Shown: one piece after another, positions 47,298-57,119 of the stretch | Layout of the letters: the number at the start of each line of letters is the position of its first letter | Numbering within the stretch: the first letter of the stretch is position 1 | From: Manduca sexta | Taxonomy: Eukaryota; Arthropoda; Insecta; Lepidoptera; Sphingidae | Direction of reading: 5' to 3' | Length of the DNA: 64,000 nt | Assembly: GCF_014839805.1 (NCBI RefSeq) | Contig: NC_051135.1 | Coordinates: 12,899,291-12,963,290, forward strand | Translations under genes and position numbers: made by a program | Notes under the pieces: model-generated | What the model saw: the letters and a program-made list of their open reading frames with translations, nothing else | The model's database searches: none | Told to the model about the DNA's origin: nothing

Positions 47298-49133
47298 TTA
47301 ATTATTCCTAACAAAATTCCTATATCTAACAATGTCTTCTAGAACATTCTTATAATACGGATGTACGGTGCTAGTCGTGGTCTTCCTTGTAGGATCTGGT
47401 CGCATATTCGTAATCCATTGGCAATAGAAGTACCACCATGGTAGCGGTAACCATAGGTACAACGGTTTCGACAGCTTGTCCTTGCAGATCTCTTTTGATG
47501 GTATGTCCAAACACATGGACTCATCGGTACATTCGTGGTCAATGTTTTTGTATCCTGGTGTGAAAGGATGGAATACTGGACCCCAGTCTCTTTGGAATAC
47601 TTGGATGTGAATCATAGTTAACATTGTGCAGTATATTCTGGAATAAATACACACACTCACATCTTCCATTTGCGAAGGTGTAGGCAGAAGCGCAACTGGT
47701 GTACCCACTTTGCGACGGAATACACGGCCCCATGATGTGATAAAGAGCGAGCCTATCGTCATACGGGGCATAAAATACGGACTCTAATCCTATTCCAGGA
47801 ATCAAACCCGAGACCTCAGAAAATGTGGGTGGGAGGGCCGAATAATGTAAAAGCGACAACGAATTAATTAGCCTATACTAATATTATAAAGGAGAAAGTT
47901 TGTTGTCTAAGCTCTGGAACTACTGAACTGATTTCGAAAATTATTTCACTAAAGGTACCTACATTAGTCATTAGTTCTGAGTGCTATACACTTCTTTTTA
48001 TCCAAGCGAAATATTTACCCCGAAAAAGTTTTTCACGGGCCGAGCCCCGGGCAAACGTTAAAAGATATATCTTACCTAACCCAAAACATATATAGTAGGT
48101 AATGTATAAATCGGTCGGTGGTAATACACTGGGTAGTAGACTGGATACGTAAACACCTGTGGCAGCTTCAGCTTCTTGAGCTCACTGTATATCTGGTTAA
48201 AATGGTTATGTATCCTTTGCTTTATTTCATTATTGTTTCCCGACGATTCTAGAATTAACATTGCGAACAGTATTGCTATTCCTTTTGGATGCATGGTTGC
48301 TGAAAAATAGAATAATATTAAATTAATTTCGCTCTGTAAGCGAATAAATAAACAGGATATTCTCGAGCTAGCCCTTTTTTATTTTAACACGGGGAAATAG
48401 GCAGTGATAGGTCGTGAGCCTTTTGCCATATCGGGCGAAGATTCCAGACTCCGGACTTATACTGAGTGGAAAAACCTAATATCACAGCCTTATCTGGTGA
48501 TTGAACCAGAGACTCCAACACTGCAGTCGTGCCGAAATAGAAGTACTCCTTCGCGATAGACAAATATTCTATGACTAGAAAATCTATAGCCTGGTTGAAT
48601 ACCTGTTAATATAGTAGGTATTATCGAAAAGGCAAAACTAAGCATGGATTAAAATTATCGAACCAAAAATATGGGTCTGAAAAGCATCTAGTCAAAATCT
48701 AATATCTGTAATACAATAATGATAATTATTGAGTTTCCTGCGCTGCCCATAAAACCATGACGTAATCCGCTTAGTGATGCCGCTTTTAGTAAAATTGTAC
48801 TACTACTTATATTTAGAATTACTTTATAATATTTTAAAATTGTTCGTTATATCATAAATTAATGTTTTCTTTTCCCTTTGTGGTGGAAACAAATAATAAA
48901 ACCTACTTTCTATCTAAGCTGAATCAGACTTCTAGTATATCATCATCATCATCATCAGCCGCAAGATGTCCACTGCTGAACATCCTCCATCATATATGTA
49001 AATATATTTTCCAAGTTCCAGAGTATAGTCCACTGCTGAACATGGGCCTCCATCATTTATGTAAATATCTTCCACAATATATAAATTTGTATTTTAATGT
49101 AATAAAAATAGTGTAACTCACATACCGTTGCAT
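47298..49133 (-). CDS. secreted protein B, LPWWYxYCQ family
   Basis: Exon 2 (47637-47298) follows TTTATTCCAG and codes for IYCTMLTMIHIQVF, RDWGPVFHPFTPGYKN, three spaced cysteines (HEC, SMC, EIC), the motif LPLPWWYFYCQ and a basic end (VRYRNFVRNN). It needs two bases from an upstream exon. An 8-base exon ATGCAACG at 49133-49126, followed by GTATGT, supplies that phase and an ATG with a purine at -3, giving MQR plus a hydrophobic stretch and about 115 residues in total. AATAAA begins five bases past the stop (47293-47288). The first exon is the weak point; exon 2 and its 3' end are better supported. Shared motif and strand make it a paralogue of gene A. Confidence 0.5.
47665..47825 (-). mobile_element. 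SINE family A in the intron of gene B
   Basis: GAAGGTGTAGGCAGAAGCGCAAC, GACGGAATACACGGCCCCATGATGTGATA, GAGCCTATCGTCATACGGGGCA and AATCAAACCCGAGACCTCAG. A reverse copy just upstream of exon 2 of gene B; part of the long frame here is SINE-derived. Confidence 0.65.
47871..48060 (+). mobile_element. short degraded Helitron
   Basis: Starts GCCTATACTAATATTATAAAGGAGAAAGTTTG, has TTTTTATCCAAGCGAAA, and ends CACGGGCCGAGCCCCGGGC without the final CTAG. The layout is that of the other Helitrons here. It ends 15 bases short of the donor at 48075. Confidence 0.55.
48076..48294 (-). CDS. small secreted protein D, nested in gene B intron
   Basis: 72 codons: MHPKGIAILFAMLILESSG is a clear signal peptide, then a charged helix-like part (HNHFNQIYSELKKLKL) and a Tyr/Pro-rich end (VFTYPVYYPVYYHRPIYTLP). 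An acceptor (CTATTTTTCAG) lies five bases before the ATG, so a non-coding exon must lie upstream. The stop TAG (48078-48076) is immediately followed by GTAAG, a consensus donor. Either the stop is real and an intron follows in the 3' UTR, or the last codon of a longer exon has mutated. Joining to the B exon at 47637 does not keep the reading phase. Function unknown. Confidence 0.55.
   Translation of the reverse strand: MHPKGIAILFAMLILESSGNNNEIKQRIHNHFNQIYSELKKLKLPQVFTYPVYYPVYYHRPIYTLPTIYVLG
48395..48540 (-). mobile_element. SINE family A, degraded
   Basis: TTTTGCCATATCGGGCGAAGATTCCAGACTCCGGACTTATACTGAG and GGTGATTGAACCAGAGACTCC match the body and B-box side in reverse. Confidence 0.55.
48938..49062 (-). 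mobile_element. two RTE LINE tail fragments in tandem
   Basis: CATCATCATCATCATCAGCCGCAAGATGTCCACTGCTGAACATCC and again GTCCACTGCTGAACATGGGCCTCC, about 65 bases apart. Both are 3' tails of the same RTE type as at 41488. Confidence 0.55.
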
Positions 49134-49477
49134 TTTAAAACGTTCTGTACAACAAAATTATACAGAAATTATGAACAAAACGTAGTCAACGCAATCTCCA
49201 TGTTTTATCGACCGCTGTTCTTTACGAGTGCTTTGTAAACAATGTTTTATTGAATGTAATAAAATCGTTTACTGAGTTACATGTTAGGTAATATCGTAGA
49301 TTTCATAACGAGCTGACACAGCTGCTTATTTTGTTTATGAATGTGCTGAATAAAATCTTGTTAGCTATAATAGTTTAATTAGGTCTTCTTACGCGACAAC
49401 TCCTTAGGCGATCGGCAACTGATGTCACCAGAACAGTTTATTGTTTAAAATAATCAAGTAATTGTAATAAAATATGA

Positions 49478-49565
49478 CGCCATGAAGGCTGCAAAGTCTT
49501 GAAAACATCGGGAAAATTATAATCTAAAAAACCGTGATAAAATCCGTAAAATAGGTTTATTTCGA
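49478..49565 (+). repeat. dispersed repeat family D, 3' fragment
   Basis: GCCATGAAGGCTGCAAAGTC, AAACATCGGG, AACCGTGATAAAATCCG and AAATAGGTTTATTTC repeat the end of the family. Confidence 0.6.
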
Positions 49566-49656
49566 AGTCCAACATTCGCGTAAACATAAGAAATCAGAAT
49601 TAACTTTTCTACAACATTCTTTACTGGAGACATAATGAATTAGTGATGTAACGAAT

Positions 49657-49753
49657 ATTCGCATTCGCATTCGCATTCGCGAATATTCGCATATTTTTGG
49701 ATATTCGCATTCGCATTCGCATTCGCAAAATTTCTGCGAATGTTTTGCGAATG
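49657..49753. repeat. ATTCGC subterminal repeats, left
   Basis: Repeated ATTCGC, then GAATATTCGC and further ATTCGC units, ending in GCGAATG in opposite sense. It mirrors the array at 51467-51546. Confidence 0.85.
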
Positions 49754-49792
49754 TCAATATCAGAAAAAAAAATATTTGAAGATAATAGTAGA

Positions 49793-50005
49793 CTGCCTCG
49801 GTGGCATAGTTCTACTGCATGTGCGGTACGGCAGCGCTCTAAGGTCCTGGGTTCGAATCCCGGATCGGGCAAAGTGATATTTGGGTTTTTCTGTTCAGTA
49901 TCAGCCCGGAGTGTGCCCGGAACTCAATTGGCGAAAAGTGGGTGCCCTGGTTGCGCCTCTTCATACCCCTTCCGAGATAATATTCGTAATACTGTGTGTG
50001 TGTAA
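49793..50005 (+). mobile_element. SINE family A, best copy, nested in hAT
   Basis: The head GCCTCGGTGGCATAGTTCTACTGCATGTGCGGTACGGCAGCGCTC with B-box GGGTTCGAATCCCGG is tRNA-like. The body GTGATATTTGGGTTTTTCTG, CAGTATCAGCCCGGAG and tail AAAAGTGGGTGCCCTGGTTGCGCC, then CCCCTTCCGAGATAATA complete it. Its insertion is younger than the hAT element. Confidence 0.82.
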
Positions 50006-50053
50006 TAGTAGGTTAATAAAATCAAAATCTAAACTAAAACAATATTCTTCTAC

Positions 50054-51073
50054 AATAGGGGACCGGACAGGTATTACCAAAAAATCTGAAATTTAGTTTA
50101 AAGTAAAGTTTGTAATATTAAAAATATTATCTCATATTTGTTTTTGTAAAAGAGTTGTGATTTGTATTTTTAAATCAATAAATAAAATACAATAATTATA
50201 ATATTTTTAGTCTATTCTTTACGGCAAATGAAACACCAATCACGGCGCATGACGTCACACGTGGGTAAAATGTAAGCAAACAGACGTCATCTGGATGTCA
50301 TACCGCGTTGTGTTATTTTAATGCTTTAAAGGTTGACACAGAACTGCTCTAATAATTAATATTAATTTATACGGGACGTTGTTACTATCTTCCAGCTTAA
50401 CGTTTACAGATTGTTTAATCGTTAATCATAATGGACCGCAAAAAATATCGTTGGTGCGTCGTACCTGAATGTAACAATACTTCTATATCTTCACCAAACA
50501 AATTATTTATTGATGTACCACGAAAAGCAGATATACGAATAAAGTGGTTGCAGTTAGTAAGACGAACCTACGACGGAATGTCTGCAGACTCACCGATTTA
50601 GTTCTGTGAGGATCACTTTGATGTAAGTAAATAAAAAATTGTGTTTCGGTTTAAAATAAATCGATGAATATTTCAATTAATTAAATCATTTGTACACCCA
50701 GGGAGGTTATGGTTATGAGATGTATTTATTTATGTTTTAGCTGCCACATGATATGGAAAAGAATATTTATTTATATAGAATTCTGGTTGTTACACAGTAA
50801 CCTGAGATTGCCTGAGATTAACACGGTCTATGCAGTGTTGCCAGATCATAATTTCTCTTTACCCCAGGATTATTTGGAATTTAAAATTTTACCCTCACAC
50901 GAGACGAAATGACATAATGTAGCATTTGCGCGGGAATTATAGCTATTTAACATTTAGGCATGGTTTTATGTACTTTTTAAGCTTTATTTGTGCAAAATAC
51001 TATTTTTCTTGGCTATTTATATCCGCAATGATCAATTTAAAACACCTTCTGAAAATTTGTCCGGTCCCCTATT
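50054..51073. mobile_element. THAP-coding DNA transposon fossil
   Basis: Perfect 15-bp terminal inverted repeats AATAGGGGACCGGAC (50054-50068) and complement (51059-51073) enclose 1.02 kb. Inside is a THAP exon pair (see 50431-50779). THAP domains at the N-terminus of a transposon protein are typical of P-element transposases. The catalytic part has been deleted. It sits entirely inside the hAT-like element, and a 390-bp derivative is at 31001-31390. The P-superfamily assignment is an inference from the THAP domain alone. Confidence 0.78.
50431..50779 (+). pseudogene. THAP-domain transposase remnant
   Basis: Exon 1 (50431-50622) begins MDRKKYRWCVVPECNNTS and includes KLFIDVPRKADIRIKWLQLV, then a premature TAG (50599-50601) just before FCEDHFD, and ends at a GTAAGT donor (50623). 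Exon 2 begins at 50741 after TATGTTTTAG with LPHDMEKNIYLYR, which continues the usual sequence after the C-x2-H-F of THAP domains, and stops soon after. The C-x4-C pair, the Trp and C-x2-H are all present. One nonsense codon in the domain and loss of everything downstream make it a pseudogene. Confidence 0.82.
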
Positions 51074-51466
51074 AATTATAAATATAGTCTAAACAAACAA
51101 ACAAAAAATTATAGACCCTCAAAGAAAAATACCTCTCTGTCTTAAAACATACCAATTAATTAACTATTTTTACCATGTTTTTAAGTTAGTAATTAAACTT
51201 GAGTAGAGGAATATTAATCTTTAAAAATAAACAAAATTATTTCGTTTACTTTAACAAAGCTTAAAAATGTAATTCTCATTAGAACTTGTAACACAATAGC
51301 AACTAAGAAATTAAAAGCAATAGAAAGAAACTAAAACAAATTCTTCTATAATTTTTTTATCAGTCTTTACATAACTTTTTAATGTTTAGATAATTATCAT
51401 CTTAGATAATAATAAAATTTAAATAATCATCATAGAAAATTGGCGCCAAATTTGAACAAAAACTAA

Positions 51467-51546
51467 ACATTCGCATTCGCATTCGCATTCGCGAATGTCG
51501 GTAGCAGATATTCGCATTCGCATTCGCATTCGCATTCGCGAATGTT
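51467..51546. repeat. ATTCGC subterminal repeats, right
   Basis: ATTCGC units followed by GAATGTC, GATATTCGC and again ATTCGC units, then GCGAATG. Mirror of the left array. Confidence 0.85.
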
Positions 51547-51645
51547 CAAAAAATGACATTCGTTACATCACTATAATGAATGCGTTTAATATTTTTAGGT
51601 ATTATTATTACATTCCAATAGCCTTGATACGGTAACAGTGGCATC

Positions 51646-51729
51646 GTCAGGTTGGCCGAGTGGTCTAAGGCGCCAGATTTAAGCTCTGGTTCCCGAGAGG
51701 GAGCGTGGGTTCGAACCCCACACCTGACA
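51646..51729 (+). tRNA. tRNA-Leu (anticodon UAA)
   Basis: Acceptor stem GTCAGGT pairs with ACCTGAC over 7 bp. The A-box is TGGCCGAGTGG, and the anticodon stem CCAGA/TCTGG encloses TTTAAGC, giving UAA. A long variable arm (CCC/GGG stem) is typical of leucine tRNA, and the T arm and B-box are GGGTTCGAACCCC. There is no intron. TTTT directly after the discriminator (51730-51733) is the polymerase III stop. The gene looks functional. It decodes UUA. Confidence 0.96.
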
Positions 51730-51733
51730 TTTT
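51730..51733 (+). terminator. polymerase III terminator
   Basis: TTTT immediately downstream of the tRNA. Confidence 0.8.
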
Positions 51734-51739
51734 GCTACA

Positions 51740-52785
51740 ATTTCAAAACAGTATAAATACATAGTTTATTTATTTAGGTTAGTCGTTTATACGTCTCATA
51801 ACAAACTTAATTTTTCTTAATTTATATGTGCAACAACCACTTAAAAGCTAATACAGCATGCACCACTTATATAATTACTAATTATTCTCACGTTACATGA
51901 CGAATAATAAAAAATATTTTGTTTCTCTTTATGTAATTTTTCCTTCCATTTCCTTGTTTTACAAACTACATAGTAGCTTTAAGAAAATCGTGATTCGTGA
52001 ATTGTGATGAAAAATTCATCTTTATCTTTGCTCCTTGATAAGGAGGCCAATTCAAACAACATTCATAATAAAACATAAACAAAACTAATATGTGTTGAGA
52101 CATACTAATTGATGTTTTGACCCAATCAGTTTTAGACATTTTTTTGAGAAATCAAAATGTCAACTAAATAAATATAGATTATAATTTGCCGCAACTTTCG
52201 TCTTACAATGATGAAACAAAAATTACAAGATTTGATTCCGTACAAGGTTATCGGAGCGTCTAAGTTAGAATTAGAAAAAAATGTACGCTGAAAAGAAGTT
52301 TTCTCTTTATTTATGGTTTGTTTTTTAATCTCCCTTTAATATAATTTGTGTTTGTCGAAGTCTATTATCCATTCTTATTACATTGCTTTCAGAATAACTG
52401 TTTTATAAATTAATATTTAATATAATTATCGAGCAATGCTTAGTACCTACCCAGGACTTTTATTACTTCTAAGCTTGCCGAATTCTCTTTTTTTATATTC
52501 GATTCGACCAATAGTCCTCGATCTTTCTATATCGCTTTTCATAAATCTATGCGTAAATTAAGTTATCCCTTAACATCCAATGTACATTTTATGATGCGAA
52601 ACATGCCGCCTGATTTTTGCTTGTATTAGTTTCGGGCTTTCCTTTGAAATAATAAACATTACAATTTTTATGATGAAAATAAACTAAAAAAGTATTTTTA
52701 TATACAAACAATATGTGATATACCTACATTCTACATTATGTAACCTTAAATACTTTTCCAATGCACAACCGAGCATCTTACTTCC
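51740..52785. other. no gene recognised
   Basis: AT-rich spacer between the tRNA and the promoter region at 52.8 kb. Confidence 0.4.
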
Positions 52786-52789
52786 GCCC

Positions 52790-53106
52790 AATTTTACTTA
52801 TGCAGAGCGGAAAATTGCTCACGATCGCATTAAACTCACTTGAATGAAGGCTGTATAGCGAGAGGTCCGTGCTCATTGAAAAAAAATGTGGCTCATTTTA
52901 CGCACATCGCGCATGCTCGCCGCGCGCGTTCCCGCGTTTTCTCATGGCGCCAATTTCAAAATAATTCTCCGTTTAAAAATATGATCGCCCACATTTTCAA
53001 ATTCGGAATCTGTTAATATTGAGTAAAAACTTTTTGTGAACAAAAATAACAAAAGATAGTGAATTATGAAACTATAAAGAGACATTAATTTATTACTGAG
53101 AGCAAA
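52790..53106 (+). promoter_or_regulatory. CpG-rich promoter and 5' UTR
   Basis: GC-rich and CpG-rich segments (CACATCGCGCATGCTCGCCGCGCGCGTTCCCGCG at about 52903-52936, ATGGCGCC after it) lie 170 bp upstream of the start codon at 53107 in otherwise AT-rich DNA. No TATA box at a convincing distance, so start sites could be dispersed. The leader up to the ATG has no in-frame obstacle of note. Confidence 0.5.
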
Positions 53107-53227
53107 ATGGTTTATCGAAGTTTTATCGGTGGTGCGGGTCGAAAATTAACGATTTCGAAGGCATTAGTGTATGCGGGCCTGTTAGTGTTTTTAGTGCCAT
53201 CTGTCTTCTGTCAGCTGAGTAAGCCAG
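53107..53227 (+). CDS. first exon, secreted or membrane protein
   Basis: ATG with a purine at -3 begins MVYRSFIGGAGRKLTISKA, then the hydrophobic core LVYAGLLVFLVPSVFC and QLSKPG. It is an N-terminal signal peptide with a basic leader and likely cleavage near VFC/Q. The frame leaves at CCAG followed by GTATAG (53228), phase 1; an alternative donor GTAAGC lies 10 bases earlier with the same phase. The remaining exons are to the right, with long introns, and I could not identify any inside the window. The protein is not recognised from 41 residues. Confidence 0.65.
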
Positions 53228-53229
53228 GT

Positions 53230-53985
53230 ATAGTTTATAACAACTTTTCATTAACTATTTACATCATTATTATTGTGTCCAATGTGATATAAAGATTAAT
53301 ATCGTTTCATTCATGCACTGCTCGCATTATAATATCGTTAGATACGTATATCGCCTATGGCCGTAGCATTGGCTCAGTACCAAGACATATTTTATCCCTT
53401 TAAGCTAGTACAATAGTCTGCCTATTTCCGATCGTCTGTTGTCTTAAAAGGGTCCATTATTTTACTAAGATGAAGTTTTAATCTGGCCGCAGGTGAGTTA
53501 ATAAATGAAATCACAAATCGGTAACATTATTATAAACAAACATATTAGGTATGTTATTTTTTTTTCGTTCATGATTTGTAGGAAACAGAGGTATAATACA
53601 ATAGGATTGAAATAATTTAATAATTCTTGAATTATTGTTTAATAAGGCAAAGCAATTAAGTAAAATGCTTAAGGTATGTCCTATGGCTTGGAAAAACTTC
53701 CTGATACAAACTATGGGCTGCAAACTGTGTCATAGGCACGGTACGCCGATTTCGATAATCGATGCAACTATTATCTCGATTACACCATGCCTACTATTCG
53801 ACTACCTGCCTCACGATCCTCTTTGACTATCGTTAAATTTAAACAATTCCGTATCAGCTCTTTAACAAATCTTATAATTAAAGGTATTGTAGAACGGCCA
53901 TGAAAGGTGAGATTCTTGATTAAAATCAAGCCCGACATATTTTATGTGTTTTTTTCAATTCGAATTACATTATAATGTTTCTTTT
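53230..53985. other. probable intron, no exon recognised
   Basis: AT-rich. The frames at 53511-53723 and 53635-53826 have no domain or splice support. Confidence 0.4.
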
Positions 53986-53989
53986 TCAC

Positions 53990-54240
53990 GACAAAGTGAC
54001 CCCACTACTCCTGGTGGTAAGTGGAGTGGGATCCAATAGAATGCTGACTGACGAGAGATGATTACCCCTTGGCAAAAGACACAATTATTCCGGCCTGTTG
54101 GAACCGATTATACAAATTACACAGACTGATCCAGGAACGTGACACACTTACGTGGGTCACTTTGGCGAGACTTTAACATCTTGTGTACGGTGGTCGCAAT
54201 CCGGGCTGATATAAAATATATCCTACAACTACCATGTATG
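53990..54240 (+). repeat. dispersed repeat family E
   Basis: AAAGTGACCCCACTACTCCTGGTGGTAAGTGGAGTGG, ATGCTGACTGACGAGAGATGATTACCCC, CCGGCCTGTTGGAACCGAT, CAGACTGATCCAGGAACGTGACACA and GTACGGTGGTCGCAATCCGGG. A long copy. Confidence 0.7.
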
Positions 54241-54244
54241 ATAT

Positions 54245-55465
54245 TACCTTAGACTCACACTTAAAAGTTAAAAGCATTGTTGCATCTGAAATTCAATGCA
54301 TTACTTTGGTAGATTAAATAGAATGACCTTTAGTTTTACTAGAATAAATATCATAAACGCAAAGGCAATAACATAATGACCAATTATATTCGCATTTGTA
54401 AAGACAAAAACATCTGACATTTCCATATAAAAAGGCAACCTAGGTGCCAAAGGACACGTCTAATGACTGTGGAAGTCTTGTACAATGCACATACCTACAA
54501 CATAATATACATTTATTCATACATGTGACCGTTTAAGTTCCTCAGATATAACGTACTTATCCCCTTTTGCATGTAAATGTGAGGTTTAACATCTAATAAG
54601 AGTTGTGAATCACAATTTTAACCTTTTCTTTGTTGCTACAGTTCCTTTGTGATACGTTTTAACTTGTAGAAAAACATGAGTTAGAAATACAGTAACTGTT
54701 TAATATAAACCAAGAAGAGTTTTGCAATAGTAATTATTAAACAAAACGATACAAACTATAAAAGTATTGTTACAAATTAAATTAAAGTGGAAATCTATAA
54801 TATCTTTGCTCTATCTCATTAATAGGCGATTCCTAAAGGATCGTAACTGCTACCGCCTAGTTCATGGCGAAAATGTACCAATCAGAATTATTATGCTTAT
54901 TGTGATAGATAATACTTACCATTAACGCGTAATTAGTGGTCAGGATTTTATTCGCCATTTTTATCTTTTTAAGCATCGATTCAAAGAACGGAATGCGAAT
55001 GTTTCTTAGAAATATTTTTTTTTATATTTGTATCTAAACTTATTTGTTTTCTCTATACCATATATCTATACATAATAATGAATATTACGGAGTTAAAATC
55101 TAATAAATGTGCCCTTTGACCTAGCATCATACCCAAGGAGTTTAGAAGACTCTACTTTGGCCACTTTTATCTTTAAGGCAACAAACCACACACAAGTAGC
55201 CCATAACAGTTGGATTCCATGGTCTACCCTTGACTTTAAAGATCAATATAACATGCAGAATACAACAGCGATGATTTAAACTCTAATGGTGCGCGCGCAA
55301 CGTGTGTACAAACACCCCGATTATTAAGAAATACCATCGGAACCGATGTGGTTACACAGAGTGTTTTATTTTTATTCATTTGGGTTAAAATGGCAATAAC
55401 TTGCTGGCAAGCCTTCTCCCAAGCTTCAAGCTTCCTTTGCATGTATTTTTAATATGTATATAATA
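54245..55465. other. no gene recognised
   Basis: AT-rich; probably intron of the gene starting at 53107. Confidence 0.35.
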
Positions 55466-55474
55466 TAATAATAT

Positions 55475-55790
55475 CAGCCTGTATTATATACTGACCCACT
55501 ATTGGGCACGGGCCTCCTCTACTACTGAGAGGGATTAGGCTTTAGTCCACCACGCTGACCTAGTGCGGATTCCTAGACTTCACACACCTTCGAAATTCCT
55601 ATAGAGAACTTCTCAGGTGTACAGATTTCCTCACGATGTTTTCCTTCACCGTTAAATCAAACGATAATTCACAAAGAATACACACATAATTTTAGAAAAG
55701 TCAGAGGTGTGTGCCCTTGGGGTTCGAACCTGCGGACATTCGTCTCGGCAGTCCGTTCTATAAGCAACTAGGCTATCGCCGCTTGGCCTA
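55475..55790 (-). mobile_element. SINE family B, full length
   Basis: Reverse copy from the tail (AATATCAGCCTGTATTATATACTGACCCACTATTGGGCACGGGCC) through CCACGCTGACCTAGTGCGGATTCCTAG and GATGTTTTCCTTCACCG to the B-box complement GGGGTTCGAACCTGCGG and the A-box CAACTAGGCTATCGCCGC. Confidence 0.82.
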
Positions 55791-55799
55791 TCGTGTAGT

Positions 55800-57115
55800 G
55801 TAAACATTCTATCATGTAGAAAATTATTTTGTTAATTTTTCTCGAATTTTGGGATTGGATTCTTCGGAGGAGTGTGACGTCAGGCAGACAGTTATTTAAT
55901 GCAAATCGTTTCTGCAAGATATGTGCTGGTATATTGCGCCGATAACATGTTAATGTGGGATAAAAGTAAGTAAAAGACTTACTCCTCCAAACAATTCAGG
56001 TAACTTTACCTCGCACCACGTTTAAAAGTGAGATATTTCCATGAAAAGTATCTATAGAATATTGTTACATCAAAGGTTAGAGTCTTACCATAAACATTTT
56101 CTGACAAAGATTCAAGCAATATCTTTGACTCGAGAATTACTTGATGTAAAGACTAAAATAACAAAGCAGTAAGTAATTAAGCCCCCTCCCCCCCCCCCTA
56201 GCAAAACGGCGCGCTAACCCTATTTTTAGAAGCTATCTTATCTAAATTAATAATACATAGAGAAAAAAATATCATCATTTTTCTACAATATTATCTTTAA
56301 ATTAGTTGTTTAATATTTTTAACAATGAGGATATTTTTTCATTAACTTTATAATAAATACGCCACTAAAATTGTTGATGCCGTAAATCTCCACTTAAAAT
56401 ACCTACACATCATGTTAATTTGCAATCAACACTATTAGATATATACCTAATAAAGAACATTTTGGTAGTTCGAAATATTCAAAATGACATAAAATTTATT
56501 ATTTAAAACAATATTTCGTAAATACTTGCATATTCCCGCCAATAATTGTGCGCCGTAAATATATTGTACGAATGCCCAAGGCCATTCGCCCGGAGGAAGG
56601 CCTTAATAACAATAATTGCTTACCTTTCTTGATAAGGAATATCTTATTAAACGTATTTCAACGTATGTAAAATAATATTTTAATTCATCAAACAGCTTAA
56701 TAAATTATGCTGAGTCATGTAACAAGATCCGACTTCACTTTCTATTAGAAAAAGAAATTGAATCATTTATTGAGTACTTTATAATAACCCTTACAATGTC
56801 ATCGTTGTGTCTGTACCCACAGTCATTAACGTTACGATAACAATAACTTTAAATTTCTCTTGGATGACCCTAACAATTGAGTACTAATAAATATTAATAT
56901 TGTGTTACAAACCTCTACAATATCAGCGTCATTCACTCCATGCAAAATTAATATCACACGTTTATTTCTATAATGATTTCATGTAATGTATTCATGACAG
57001 TTTTTTACAGACCTGAGCGCAACGTGATCTAATTAGAAATGTTAATGACTGCAGGACGTGACATGTGATCTTTTACCTTTATACAAATTATCTCACTGTA
57101 ATAACACTTTCTTTG
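55800..57115. other. no gene recognised; poly-C tract
   Basis: AT-rich with an unusual C-rich run (CCCCCTCCCCCCCCCCCC near 56182-56200), likely an unstable homopolymer. No exon seen. Confidence 0.4.
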
Positions 57116-57119
57116 ACAT

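Larger units (their letters stand above)
49633..51581. mobile_element. hAT-like DNA transposon with 8-bp TSD
   Basis: A 16-bp perfect inverted repeat TAGTGATGTAACGAAT starts at 49641 and its complement ends at 51573. TAATGAAT lies directly outside both ends (49633-49640 and 51574-51581). An 8-bp duplication and TAGTG-type ends fit the hAT superfamily. Both ends carry arrays of ATTCGC with their complements, i.e. long subterminal repeats that could fold or bind transposase. There is no hAT transposase frame. The 1933-bp interior contains a SINE and a second transposon, both nested. Confidence 0.88.

Noticed and set aside
47637..48294. D and B as one gene spliced at 48075/47637
   Set aside because: D ends with an in-frame TAG in phase 0 whereas the B exon needs two preceding bases; the phases do not fit.
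49657..51546. ATTCGC arrays as a CRISPR-like array
   Set aside because: The repeats are hexamers without unique spacers and lie symmetrically at transposon ends.
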